Part shown: positions 8,917-16,185 of the stretch, piece after piece | Numbering within the stretch: the first letter of the stretch is position 1 | Layout: the number at the start of each line of letters is the position of its first letter | DNA from: Rhodobacterales bacterium HKCCE2091 | GTDB lineage: Bacteria; Pseudomonadota; Alphaproteobacteria; Rhodobacterales; Rhodobacteraceae | Length of the DNA: 51,370 nt | Direction of reading: 5' to 3' | Assembly (NCBI GenBank): GCA_015689685.1 | Contig: WVSL01000023.1 | Location: 1-51,370 of the forward strand | Program-made: the position numbers and the translations under genes | Notes under the pieces: model-generated | The model's input: only the letters and a program-made list of their open reading frames with translations | Databases searched by the model: none | What the model was told of the DNA's origin: nothing

Positions 8917-9527
8917 CGCTGTCGCCCGACGCGCCGCTGATCCACGACCCCTGCCGGATCGAGAACGCGCAATTCGGCCGCTACGTCGAGATCGGGGCCT
9001 TCACCGACATCCTGAACAGCGAGGTCGGCGACTATTCCTACTGCTCGCGCCATTGCAACTTCGCCAACGCCACCATCGGGAAGTTCGCGAACATCGCCAG
9101 CAACGTGCGGATCGGGGCGACGGACCATCCGCTGCACACCGCGTCGCTGCACCATTTCCTCTACCGCTCGGCGAGCTACTGGGACGACGCCGAGGATGAC
9201 GCGGAGTGGTTCGAGAAGCGCGCCCGCCGCCGCGCCGTGATCGGCCACGACACCTGGCTCGGCCACGGGTCGCAGGTGAAGCCCGATGTCACGGTCGGAC
9301 ACGGTGCCGTGGTGGCCTCCGGCGCGGTGGTCACGAAGGACGTGGCCCCCTACGAGATCGTCGCCGGGGTCCCGGCCCGGCACCTGCGCTGGCGCCAGCC
9401 GGCCCAGACCGCGGAGCGCCTGATCGCTATGGCGTGGTGGGATTGGGACCATGCCACCCTGCGCGCGGCGCTGCCGGATTTCCGCGCGCTGCCGGCGGAG
9501 GGATTCCTGGAGAGGTACGGCGGCTAG
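8913..9527 (+). CDS. Phosphonate-metabolism hexapeptide-repeat acyltransferase (DapH/LpxA-like)
   Basis: Left-handed beta-helix acyltransferase of 204 residues, GTG start overlapping the phnE2 stop. Hexapeptide-type repeats run from about residue 15 (IENAQFGRYVEIGAFTDI) through IGKFANIASNVRIGATDHP, and again at VIGHDTWLGHGSQVKPDVTVGHGAVVASGAVVTKDV. The His in TDHPLHTASLHHF matches the chloramphenicol/xenobiotic acetyltransferase type. TIGR families place such a protein in phn operons. It could acetylate aminophosphonates as PhnO does, protecting against toxic analogues, but the substrate is not established. Its TAG stop shares a CTAG tetramer with the convergent phnF stop. Confidence 0.85.
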   Translation: MTLSPDAPLIHDPCRIENAQFGRYVEIGAFTDILNSEVGDYSYCSRHCNFANATIGKFANIASNVRIGATDHPLHTASLHHFLYRSASYWDDAEDDAEWFEKRARRRAVIGHDTWLGHGSQVKPDVTVGHGAVVASGAVVTKDVAPYEIVAGVPARHLRWRQPAQTAERLIAMAWWDWDHATLRAALPDFRALPAEGFLERYGG

Positions 9528-10246
9528 TCCCCCACGGTCAGCGTCACCCTGTCCCCCGCGAAGACGGTATGGCCGAATTCCACCGCCGCGCCGTCGCCGT
9601 CGCGGTTGATCGCCTCGGTCACCAGCACCGGCGCGGCCTCGGGCAGGCGCAGGTGCCGCGCCTCGGTCGCGTCGGCGGTGCGCGCGGTCAGGCGGGTGGT
9701 CGCACGGGCGTAGTCGGAAAGCCCGCAGGCCGAAAGCGCGGCTGTGACCGACCCGGTACGGGCGAGATGGCCGGGCAGGTCGGGGAAGCGCGCAGCGGGA
9801 AAGACCGACCGGAACACTGCGATCGGCACGGCATCGGCGAAGGACAACCCGTCGCAGACATGGACCTCTCCGCCCTCTTCCAGCCCCAGGGCCGCCCGTT
9901 CCCCGGCCGCGGCCAGCCGGGTTTCCTGCGACAGGATGCGTTTCGATGGCAGCCGACCGGCAGCCGCGATCTGCTGGTGGAACCGGACCCGGCCGGTGAT
10001 CGCGTAGTCCGCGGGCTGAGGCGTGGCCACGAAGACCCCGGCCCCTCGCCGGGACCAGACCACGCCCCGCGCGGCGAGGTCGGCGAGCGCGCGCCGCACG
10101 GTGTGCCTGTTGACCCCGAACCGCCCCGCCAGCGCGGCCTCGGTCGGCAGCTTCTGTCCCGGCGCGTAGAGCCCCGATGCGATCTCCCCGGCCAGGGTTC
10201 CGGCGATCCCCTGCCAGACCGGCCCGCGCGTCGATCCGGACGTCAT
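9524..10246 (-). CDS. phnF: Phosphonate-metabolism transcriptional regulator PhnF (GntR/HutC family)
   Basis: Repressor-type regulator of 240 residues. The N-terminal winged helix (residues about 10-75) contains KLPTEAALAGRFGVNRHTV and RRALADLAARGVV. The C-terminal UTRA ligand domain runs from about 90 to the end. It is transcribed away from phnG and convergent to the uptake operon. The 107-bp region between it and phnG holds a repeated octamer and a palindrome likely to be its operator, so it probably represses itself and phnG onward. The ligand in other HutC-type PhnF proteins is thought to be a phosphonate-pathway compound or phosphate. Confidence 0.92.
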   Translation of the reverse strand: MTSGSTRGPVWQGIAGTLAGEIASGLYAPGQKLPTEAALAGRFGVNRHTVRRALADLAARGVVWSRRGAGVFVATPQPADYAITGRVRFHQQIAAAGRLPSKRILSQETRLAAAGERAALGLEEGGEVHVCDGLSFADAVPIAVFRSVFPAARFPDLPGHLARTGSVTAALSACGLSDYARATTRLTARTADATEARHLRLPEAAPVLVTEAINRDGDGAAVEFGHTVFAGDRVTLTVGD

Positions 10247-10307
10247 GAAAACTTCATCGGCATATGGCCTCGGTGGACTTGCCCCGGGGCCATGCCCGGC
10301 GTATGAC

Positions 10308-10338
10308 TTGTATAGTTGTATAGAAGTATAGACAACTT
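10308..10338 (+). promoter_or_regulatory. Probable PhnF operator in the phnF-phnG divergent region
   Basis: Three consecutive octamers TTGTATAG, TTGTATAG, AAGTATAG occupy 10308-10331. The same stretch forms a palindrome AGTTGT (10314-10319), 12 nt, ACAACT (10332-10337). It is an AT-rich island in very GC-rich DNA, 16-46 bp before the phnG start and 62-92 bp before the phnF start. GntR/HutC proteins bind such palindromes. Assignment to PhnF is by position only. Confidence 0.65.
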
Positions 10339-10353
10339 CGCAAGGCTGTCGAG

Positions 10354-10800
10354 ATGACCTTCGACCCCGCAGACCGCAAACGATGGATGGGCCTCCTGGC
10401 GCGGGCCGAGGCCGGGCGCCTGTCCGTGCTCTGGGCGGCGCAGGGTCTGGACCCGGAATTCGACTGGCTGCGCCGGCCCGAAATCGGGACGGCGATGGTG
10501 CGGGGCAGGGCGGGGGCGACCGGCGCGCCGTTCAACCTCGGCGAGGTGACGGTGACCCGCTGCGCCCTGAAGCTTCGCGACGGAACGGTCGGCCACGCCT
10601 ATGTCCAGGGCCGCGACAGGGACAAGGCGCGGATCGCGGCGATCGTGGATGCGCTGATGCAGACCGGCGCGGCGGAGGCCCTGCGCGCGGGCATCCTCGA
10701 CCCCCTCGCGGCGGAGCGCGACGCCGCCCGTACCGGCCGCGCCGCGAAGGCCGATGCCACGCGGGTCGAGTTCTTCACGATGGTGCGGGGGGAGGACTGA
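10354..10800 (+). CDS. phnG: C-P lyase core subunit PhnG
   Basis: Component of the PhnGHIJ complex that couples methylphosphonate-type substrates to ribose, 148 residues, close to family length. Recognised from RKRWMGLLARAEAGRLSVLW at the N-terminus and FNLGEVTVTRCALKL followed by GHAYVQGRDRDKARIAAIVDAL. First gene of the C-P lyase operon. The stop TGA shares its A with the phnH ATG. Probably repressed by PhnF through the site just upstream. Confidence 0.93.
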   Translation: MTFDPADRKRWMGLLARAEAGRLSVLWAAQGLDPEFDWLRRPEIGTAMVRGRAGATGAPFNLGEVTVTRCALKLRDGTVGHAYVQGRDRDKARIAAIVDALMQTGAAEALRAGILDPLAAERDAARTGRAAKADATRVEFFTMVRGED

Positions 10801-11366
10801 TGCAGGCGACGGCGCTTTCCGGCGGGTTCGCCGATCCCGCCCGCGACGCGGCCCGTGCGTTCCGGGCGATCATGACGGCGATGGCCCGGCCCGGCAGCAT
10901 CCATGCGCTCGACGGCGCGGCCGCGCCGCCACCGATCTCGCCCGCCGCGGCCACGGTGCTGCTGACGCTCGCCGACCCCGACACGCCGGTCTGGCTGTCG
11001 CCCGCACTGTCCACGCCCGAGGTGCTGGACTGGATCGCGTTCCACACCGGCGCGCCCCTGTCGGCACACGGCGCGGCTTGCTTCGCGGTCGGCCACTGGT
11101 CCGACCTGCCACTCGCCGACCTGCCCGCCGGGACGCCCGCCTATCCAGACCGCTCCGCCACCGTCATCGTGGAGGTCGACCGGCTGGCCTTGGAAGGCGC
11201 GCGCCTCACCGGCCCCGGCATCGAGGCGGAGGCACGGCTGAACCTTCCCGACCCCGCGGCGTTCCGCGCCAATGCCGCGCGCTTCCCGCTCGGGCTCGAC
11301 TTCGTTTTCTGCGCCGGGCGCGAGATCGCCTGCCTGCCGCGGTCGACCCGGATCGGAGGCGCCTGA
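10800..11366 (+). CDS. phnH: C-P lyase core subunit PhnH
   Basis: Structural PhnGHIJ subunit of 188 residues. SGGFADPARDAARAFRAIM and AMARPGSIHAL are the typical N-terminal block, and the C-terminal FPLGLDFVFCAGREIACLPRSTRI is strongly conserved in PhnH. It begins on the TGATG junction with phnG, and its TGA shares its A with the phnI ATG, so G-H-I are tightly coupled. Confidence 0.94.
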   Translation: MQATALSGGFADPARDAARAFRAIMTAMARPGSIHALDGAAAPPPISPAAATVLLTLADPDTPVWLSPALSTPEVLDWIAFHTGAPLSAHGAACFAVGHWSDLPLADLPAGTPAYPDRSATVIVEVDRLALEGARLTGPGIEAEARLNLPDPAAFRANAARFPLGLDFVFCAGREIACLPRSTRIGGA

Positions 11367-12451
11367 TGTACGTCGCGACGAAGGGTGGCGAGCGGGCCAT
11401 CGACAACGCCCACGGCTGGCTGGCCGAGGAGCGGCGGGGCGATCCCGCGGTGCCCGAGATCTCCACCGACCAGATCGCGGGCCAGCTCTCCATCGCCGTG
11501 AACCGGGTGATGGCCGAGGGCTCGCTCTACGACCCTGACCTTGCCGCGCTGGCGCTGAAACAGGCGCGCGGCGACATGATCGAGGCGATCTTTCTTGTCC
11601 GCGCCTATCGCACGACCCTGCCGCGGTTCGGCGCGTCCCTGCCCGTCGACACCGGGACGATGGAGTGCGACCGGCGCATCTCGGCCACGTTCAAGGACGT
11701 GCCGGGCGGCCAGGTGCTCGGGCCCACCTTCGACTACACCCATCGCCTGATCGACTTCGCGCACGCCGCCGGGGGCCCGGTCCCGGAGGCGGCGGCGGGC
11801 ACGCCAGATACCGCGCCGAAGCCCCATGTCGCGGCCTTCCTGAACCGCGAGGGCCTGTTGCAGGACGAACCCGGCGGCGAGGACACACCCCCCGACCTGA
11901 CCCGCGAACCGCTCGCCATGCCCGCCGACCGCCCGCTGCGGCTGCAGGCGCTCGCGCGGGGGGACGAGGGCTTCATCCTCTCGCTCGCCTATTCGACGCA
12001 GCGCGGGTACGGCAAGACGCACCCCTTCGTGGGCGAACTCCGGATCGGCGCGGTCGCCGTCGAGATGGAGATCCCCGAGCTCGGCTTCGCGATCGAGATC
12101 GCCGACATCGTGCTGACCGAATGCGAGACCGTGAACCAGTTCACCGGCTCGCGCACCGAACCCGCGCAGTTCACCCGCGGCTACGGGCTCGTGTTCGGGC
12201 AGTCGGAGCGAAAGGCGATCTCGATGGCGCTGGTGGACCGCGCCCTGCGCTGGCAGGAACTTGGCGAGACCGCGACCGGCGCCCCGGCACAGGACGCGGA
12301 ATTCGTGCTCTACCACGCCGACAACATCCAGGCGTCGGGCTTTCTCGAACACATCAAGCTGCCCCACTACGTCGATTTCCAGTCGGAACTGGAGCTTGTC
12401 AGGAAGCTGCGTGCCGGTGCCGCGGCAGAGGCGAGGGAGGCCGCGGAATGA
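11366..12451 (+). CDS. phnI: C-P lyase core subunit PhnI (nucleosidase)
   Basis: Purine ribonucleoside-type subunit that, with PhnG/H/L in E. coli, replaces adenine of ATP by the phosphonate. 361 residues. MYVATKGGERAIDNAHGWL at the start and AVNRVMAEGSLYDPDLAALALKQARGD are canonical. GTMECDRRISATFKDVPGGQVLGPTFDYTHRL and the C-terminal VLYHADNIQASGFLEHIKLPHYVDFQSELELVR are also conserved. Its stop is followed 2 nt later by the stop of a minus-strand small gene, interrupting the co-directional run. Confidence 0.95.
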   Translation: MYVATKGGERAIDNAHGWLAEERRGDPAVPEISTDQIAGQLSIAVNRVMAEGSLYDPDLAALALKQARGDMIEAIFLVRAYRTTLPRFGASLPVDTGTMECDRRISATFKDVPGGQVLGPTFDYTHRLIDFAHAAGGPVPEAAAGTPDTAPKPHVAAFLNREGLLQDEPGGEDTPPDLTREPLAMPADRPLRLQALARGDEGFILSLAYSTQRGYGKTHPFVGELRIGAVAVEMEIPELGFAIEIADIVLTECETVNQFTGSRTEPAQFTRGYGLVFGQSERKAISMALVDRALRWQELGETATGAPAQDAEFVLYHADNIQASGFLEHIKLPHYVDFQSELELVRKLRAGAAAEAREAAE

Positions 12452-12453
12452 GC

Positions 12454-12678
12454 CTAGTCGCCACCGCCGCCGTCGCCCCCGTCGAAACCGCCGCCGCAGC
12501 CCCCGTCGCCGCCATCGCCGAAGTCGCTCCAGAAATCGTCGAACCGGTCGAAGAAGCCGCCGAAGTCGAGCCAGAGAACGAACAGGGACTCCGGCCAGAA
12601 GGCGCGCGCCGCGGCCCGGAAGATCAGGAAGCCGATGATGGCCGCGAGGATCCAGCCAACGATTTCGCCTGGGGTCAT
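12454..12678 (-). CDS. Small membrane protein with Gly/Asp-rich C-terminal tail (antisense gene between phnI and the histidine phosphatase)
   Basis: 74 residues. One TM helix near the N-terminus (IVGWILAAIIGFLIFRAAARAF), an aromatic/acidic middle (FGGFFDRFDDFWSDFGD) and a tail of Gly and Asp ending DGGDGGGGD. An excellent ribosome site AAGGAG lies 8 nt before the chosen ATG; an upstream in-frame ATG lacks this. Codons on this strand are the preferred ones of the genome (GGC, GAC, TTC, ATC, CTC), whereas the opposite frame uses CCA, GGA, CCT and GCT. I do not recognise the family. The gene is convergent with phnI and divergent from the phosphatase gene. Confidence 0.7.
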   Translation of the reverse strand: MTPGEIVGWILAAIIGFLIFRAAARAFWPESLFVLWLDFGGFFDRFDDFWSDFGDGGDGGCGGGFDGGDGGGGD

Positions 12679-12743
12679 GCCGAAGCTCCTTTTTCGATGG
12701 GGATAGCGGGCGAATGTGGCCATGACGGGGCAGGGGGCGAGTG

Positions 12744-13316
12744 GTGACCGGCCGAATGGTCTTCCTCACCCACGCCGACGTGGTGATCGACCCCGCCGTG
12801 CCGGTGCCGGACTGGCCGCTTTCGGATCGCGGTCGGTCGCGGCACGCGCGCTTTGGTTCCGATCCGGTGCTCGCGGGCGTCGGAGCCGTCTATTCCAGCG
12901 CCGAGCGTAAGGCGCGCGACGGTGCCGGGATCCACGCCGCCGCGTTCGGCATCCCGCACCGCGTCGTGACCGCGCTGCACGAGAACGACCGCAGCGCCAC
13001 GGGCTACCTGCCGTCCGACGCCTTCGACCGGATGGCCGATGCTTTCTTCGCCCGACCCGACGACAGTATCGACGGATGGGAACCGGCCCGCCACGCCCAG
13101 GTCCGTATCCTCGCGGCCGTCCGCACCATCGCGGAGTTGCATGAGGACGGCGATATCCTCGTCGTGTCCCACGGCGGAGTCGGCGCGCTTCTGCGCGCGG
13201 CGCTGGCCGGACGGCCGATCAGCGGAGCCGAGGACCAGCCCGCCACCGGCGGCGGCAACTTCATCGAGATCGCGCTGCCCGACTGGCGGCCGTCGCCGGG
13301 GTGGAGGACGATATGA
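12744..13316 (+). CDS. Histidine phosphatase family protein in the C-P lyase operon
   Basis: Phosphoglycerate-mutase/SixA-like phosphohydrolase, about 190 residues. The phospho-acceptor His is in VFLTHADVV at the N-terminus, where the usual R-H-G is T-H-A. VYSSAERKARDGA is the second conserved block, and VVSHGGVGALLRA holds the second His. GTG at 12744 is chosen after CAGGGGGCGAG; GTG 12741 and ATG 12756 are alternatives. Position between phnI and phnJ implies a role on a phosphorylated pathway intermediate or side product, but none is established. The penultimate codon ATA is rare here and creates ATGA at the end. Confidence 0.82.
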   Translation: MTGRMVFLTHADVVIDPAVPVPDWPLSDRGRSRHARFGSDPVLAGVGAVYSSAERKARDGAGIHAAAFGIPHRVVTALHENDRSATGYLPSDAFDRMADAFFARPDDSIDGWEPARHAQVRILAAVRTIAELHEDGDILVVSHGGVGALLRAALAGRPISGAEDQPATGGGNFIEIALPDWRPSPGWRTI

Positions 13317-13318
13317 CC

Positions 13319-13579
13319 TCAGTCCACGCCGCCACCGCCACCACCGTCATCGCCGCCGAACTGCGACCCCTCGGCGTCCCGCCGTCCGAAGCCGCGCGGG
13401 GGTCCGCCGCGGCCATGCGGCGCCGCCTCGTCGACCAGGCTCGTGTCCGACCGCGGATTGGCATTGCGCCGCCGCGGCCGTTCGTGGCCCCGAAGCGCGC
13501 CGACCGCGATCCGCCAGATCGCGAAGCCGAGCCCGCACAGCAGCGCGACGAGGAACAGCGCCAGGGCCAGGTCGGACAT
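13319..13579 (-). CDS. Second small membrane protein with Gly/Asp-rich tail (antisense gene between the phosphatase and phnJ)
   Basis: 86 residues. An N-terminal TM helix (LALALFLVALLCGLGFAIW), a basic stretch (RGHERPRRRNANPR), then a Gly-rich tail ending GGDDGGGGGGVD. A GGGGAAGAG site precedes the ATG by a few nt. It stops 2 nt after the convergent phosphatase gene and starts 29 nt from the divergent phnJ. Architecture (one TM, polar linker, Gly/Asp tail) matches the small gene at 12454-12678, but sequence similarity outside the tail is not evident. Function unknown. Confidence 0.6.
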   Translation of the reverse strand: MSDLALALFLVALLCGLGFAIWRIAVGALRGHERPRRRNANPRSDTSLVDEAAPHGRGGPPRGFGRRDAEGSQFGGDDGGGGGGVD

Positions 13580-13608
13580 CGTCTCTTCCCCCGTTCGGGT
13601 TACGCGTC

Positions 13609-14436
13609 ATGACGGACTACAACTTCGCCTATCTCGACGAGCAGACCAAGCGCATGATCCGGCGCGCGATCCTGAAGGGGATCGCGATCCCCGGCTACCA
13701 GGTCCCCTTCGCCAGCCGCGAGATGCCGATGCCCTACGGATGGGGCACCGGCGGGGTGCAGGTCTCGGCCTCGGTCATGGTGCCCGACGACGTGGTGAAG
13801 GTCATCGACCAGGGCGCCGACGACACGACCAACGCGGTCTCGATCCGCAAGTTCTTCCAGAAGGTGGCGGGCGTGGCGACGACCACCCGCACCGCCGAGG
13901 CGACGCTGATCCAGACCCGTCACCGCATCCCCGAGGTCGCCCTGACCGCCGACCAGGTGATCGTCTACCAGGTGCCGCTGCCCGAACCGCTGCGCCTGCT
14001 GGAGCCGCGCGAAAGCGAGACCCGTAAGATGCACGCGCTGTCGGAATACGGGCTGATGCACCTGAAACTCTACGAGGACATCGCCCGCCACGGCGCCATC
14101 GCCACCAGCTACGACTACCCGGTCGCGGTCGAGGGGCGCTACGTCATGGCGCCATCGCCGATCCCGAAGTTCGACAACCCGAAACTCGAAAGCCCGGCGA
14201 TCCAGCTTTTCGGCGCCGGCCGCGAACAGCGCATCTACGCGCTGCCGCCGCACACGAAGGTCGCCAGCCTCGACTTCGAGGATCACCCGTTCGACCCGTC
14301 GCGGGCGGAGCATCCCTGCGCGCTCTGCGGCGCGACCGACAGCTATCTCGACGAGGTGATCACCGATGATGCCGGCGGGCGGATGTTCGTCTGCTCCGAC
14401 ACCGACTACTGCGAAGGACGGAGGTCGGCGGCATGA
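13609..14436 (+). CDS. phnJ: Carbon-phosphorus lyase PhnJ (radical SAM)
   Basis: The catalytic C-P bond-cleaving enzyme, converting 5-phosphoribosyl-1-phosphonate to alkane and 5-phosphoribosyl 1,2-cyclic phosphate. 275 residues. The C-terminal cysteine pattern CALC, 21 residues, C, 5 residues, C reproduces the CX2CX21CX5C arrangement of E. coli PhnJ for the 4Fe-4S cluster and thiyl radical chemistry. MTDYNFAYLDEQTKRMIRRA at the start and the GWGTGGVQVSASV loop are canonical. No Shine-Dalgarno is visible before the ATG (the preceding 20 nt are pyrimidine-rich), unlike most genes here. The stop overlaps phnK (ATGA). Confidence 0.96.
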   Translation: MTDYNFAYLDEQTKRMIRRAILKGIAIPGYQVPFASREMPMPYGWGTGGVQVSASVMVPDDVVKVIDQGADDTTNAVSIRKFFQKVAGVATTTRTAEATLIQTRHRIPEVALTADQVIVYQVPLPEPLRLLEPRESETRKMHALSEYGLMHLKLYEDIARHGAIATSYDYPVAVEGRYVMAPSPIPKFDNPKLESPAIQLFGAGREQRIYALPPHTKVASLDFEDHPFDPSRAEHPCALCGATDSYLDEVITDDAGGRMFVCSDTDYCEGRRSAA

Positions 14437-15203
14437 CACCCCTGTTGTCCGTGGATGGGCTCGGCAAGCGCTACGGCGCCCGGATCGGCTGCGCCGACGT
14501 ATCGTTCGATCTCTGGCCTGGCGAGGTGATGGGGATCGTGGGCGAAAGCGGGTCGGGCAAGACCACGCTCCTGAACTGCCTCGCAGGGCATCTCCGGCCG
14601 GACGAGGGCCGCGTGGTGTTCGACACCCGAGACCGCGGGCCGGTCGACACGCTCACCATGTCGGAGCCGGAACGGCGGATGCTCGCGCGGACCGACTGGG
14701 CCTTCGTCCACCAGAACCCCCGCGACGGTCTGAGGCTCGACGTCTCGGCGGGCGGCAACATCGGCGAGCGGCTGATGGCCGTGGGCGCGCGGAACTACGG
14801 TGCGATCCGCGCCGCCGCGACCGACTGGCTCGGCCGGGTGGAAATCGACGACGCCCGGATCGACGACCGCCCGCGCGCGTTTTCCGGCGGGATGCAGCAG
14901 CGGCTCCAGATCGCGCGCAACCTCGTCTCCGGGCCGCGGCTCGTGTTCATGGACGAACCGACGGGCGGCCTCGACGTCAGCGTGCAGGCGCGACTCCTCG
15001 ACCTCCTGCGCGGGCTGGTGCGGGAAATGGGCCTGTCCGCCATCGTCGTGACCCACGACCTGGCGGTGGTCCGGCTGCTCGCGGAGCGGCTGATGGTGAT
15101 GAAGGGCGGACGGGTGGTTGAAAGCGGCCTGACCGACCAGGTGCTTGACGATCCGCAGCACGCCTATACTCAGCTTCTGGTCTCTTCCGTCCTGCAGGTG
15201 TGA
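14433..15203 (+). CDS. phnK: C-P lyase ATP-binding protein PhnK
   Basis: ABC-type ATPase that docks on the PhnGHIJ core; it is not a transporter component. 256 residues. Walker A GESGSGKT at 37-44, signature FSGGMQQRLQIARNL at about 150, and Walker B LVFMDEPTGGLDVSVQARLLD. The sequence resembles dipeptide-transporter ATPases, as PhnK does, including the C-terminal DDPQHAYTQLLVSSVLQV. Overlaps phnJ by 4 nt and is followed after 4 nt by corA. Confidence 0.94.
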   Translation: MTPLLSVDGLGKRYGARIGCADVSFDLWPGEVMGIVGESGSGKTTLLNCLAGHLRPDEGRVVFDTRDRGPVDTLTMSEPERRMLARTDWAFVHQNPRDGLRLDVSAGGNIGERLMAVGARNYGAIRAAATDWLGRVEIDDARIDDRPRAFSGGMQQRLQIARNLVSGPRLVFMDEPTGGLDVSVQARLLDLLRGLVREMGLSAIVVTHDLAVVRLLAERLMVMKGGRVVESGLTDQVLDDPQHAYTQLLVSSVLQV

Positions 15204-15207
15204 CCAG

Positions 15208-16185
15208 ATGATCTCCGCTTACCGCGCCGGCCCGTCCGGGCTTCAACACATCGACCTCGACCGGGAGGCCCTGACCGAGGGCGCGGCGGTGACGGTGCCG
15301 GAGGACGCGGTGTGGATCGACCTGGTGCGCCCGCTGCCGGCCCATGCAGACGCGGCGGCGCGGTTCGGCGTCGAGATCCCGAGCCTCGAGGACATGCGCG
15401 AGATCGAGGTGTCGAACCGGCTCTACCGTCAGGGCGGCGCGGAATACATGACCGTGGTGCTGCCCGGGTTCTCGGAATCGCACGAGGCGATGGTCGGGCC
15501 GGTGTCGTTCATCCTTACTAGCGACCGGCTCGTGACCGTCCGCCACCACCGGCCGAAGCCGTTCGACACCTTCCCGCTTCATGCCGGGCAAAGCTCTTCC
15601 GGGTGCCGGACGGCCGAGCGCGTGTTCCTGGGCCTCATGGAAGAGGTGACGGGGCGGCTCGCGGACCTTCTGGAAGGCGCGGGCGACGTGCTGGACGCCG
15701 CCGCGCGGCAGGTCTTCGGCGGCGGCGCGCAGCAGAATTCGGACCTGTTGCAGGAGACGCTGGAGCGTGTCGGCCGGCAGGGGGAGCTTCTGAACCGGGT
15801 GCGCCTTGCCGTCCTGACGCTCGACCGGGCGCTCAGCTTCTTTGCCACGATCGAGCGCGAGCAGGGCGTGAAGGCGCTGACCAAGGGCCTGACCCGCGAT
15901 CTCGCCTCGCTGACCGTCCACGCCGATTTCCTGTCGTCGCGAGTCGGGCTGACGGTCGACGCGACGCTCGGCATGATCAACCTCGCGCAGAACGCGACCG
16001 TGCGGATCGTCTCGGTCGTTGCGGCACTGTTCCTGCCGCCGACGCTGGTCGCGTCGATCTACGGCATGAACTTCGGCAACATGCCGGAACTGCACCAGCC
16101 CTGGGGCTATGCCGCGGCGCTGGCGGCGATGTTCCTGTCGGCGGTCGGCACCTATCTCTGGTTCAGGTGGAAGAAGTGGCTATGA
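15208..16185 (+). CDS. corA: CorA family magnesium transporter inserted in the phn operon
   Basis: Divalent-cation channel of 325 residues with a long cytoplasmic N-domain and two C-terminal TM helices. The selectivity motif GMN is at residues 286-288 in SIYGMNFGNMPELHQPWGY, with the basic end WFRWKKWL. ATG 15208 is taken as start. It lies 4 nt after phnK and overlaps phnL (ATGA), so it is an integral part of the C-P lyase transcript. A CorA gene is not part of the core pathway. It could supply Mg2+ for the ATP-dependent steps, or be cargo. Base composition matches the neighbours. Confidence 0.93.
   Translation: MISAYRAGPSGLQHIDLDREALTEGAAVTVPEDAVWIDLVRPLPAHADAAARFGVEIPSLEDMREIEVSNRLYRQGGAEYMTVVLPGFSESHEAMVGPVSFILTSDRLVTVRHHRPKPFDTFPLHAGQSSSGCRTAERVFLGLMEEVTGRLADLLEGAGDVLDAAARQVFGGGAQQNSDLLQETLERVGRQGELLNRVRLAVLTLDRALSFFATIEREQGVKALTKGLTRDLASLTVHADFLSSRVGLTVDATLGMINLAQNATVRIVSVVAALFLPPTLVASIYGMNFGNMPELHQPWGYAAALAAMFLSAVGTYLWFRWKKWL

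Noticed and set aside
12448-12747. Plus-strand open frame of 99 residues overlapping phnI and the phosphatase gene
   Set aside because: Not annotated as a gene because it uses atypical codons (CCA, GGA, CCT, GCT) and Ala/Glu/Pro composition typical of antisense shadows. The minus-strand gene has a strong ribosome site and a TM helix. Kept only as a question in the findings.
13313-13612. Plus-strand open frame of 99 residues between the phosphatase and phnJ
   Set aside because: It is rich in Arg, Ala and Pro with rare codons (CGA, CGT, ATT), and there is no recognisable domain. The opposite strand fits codon preference better.
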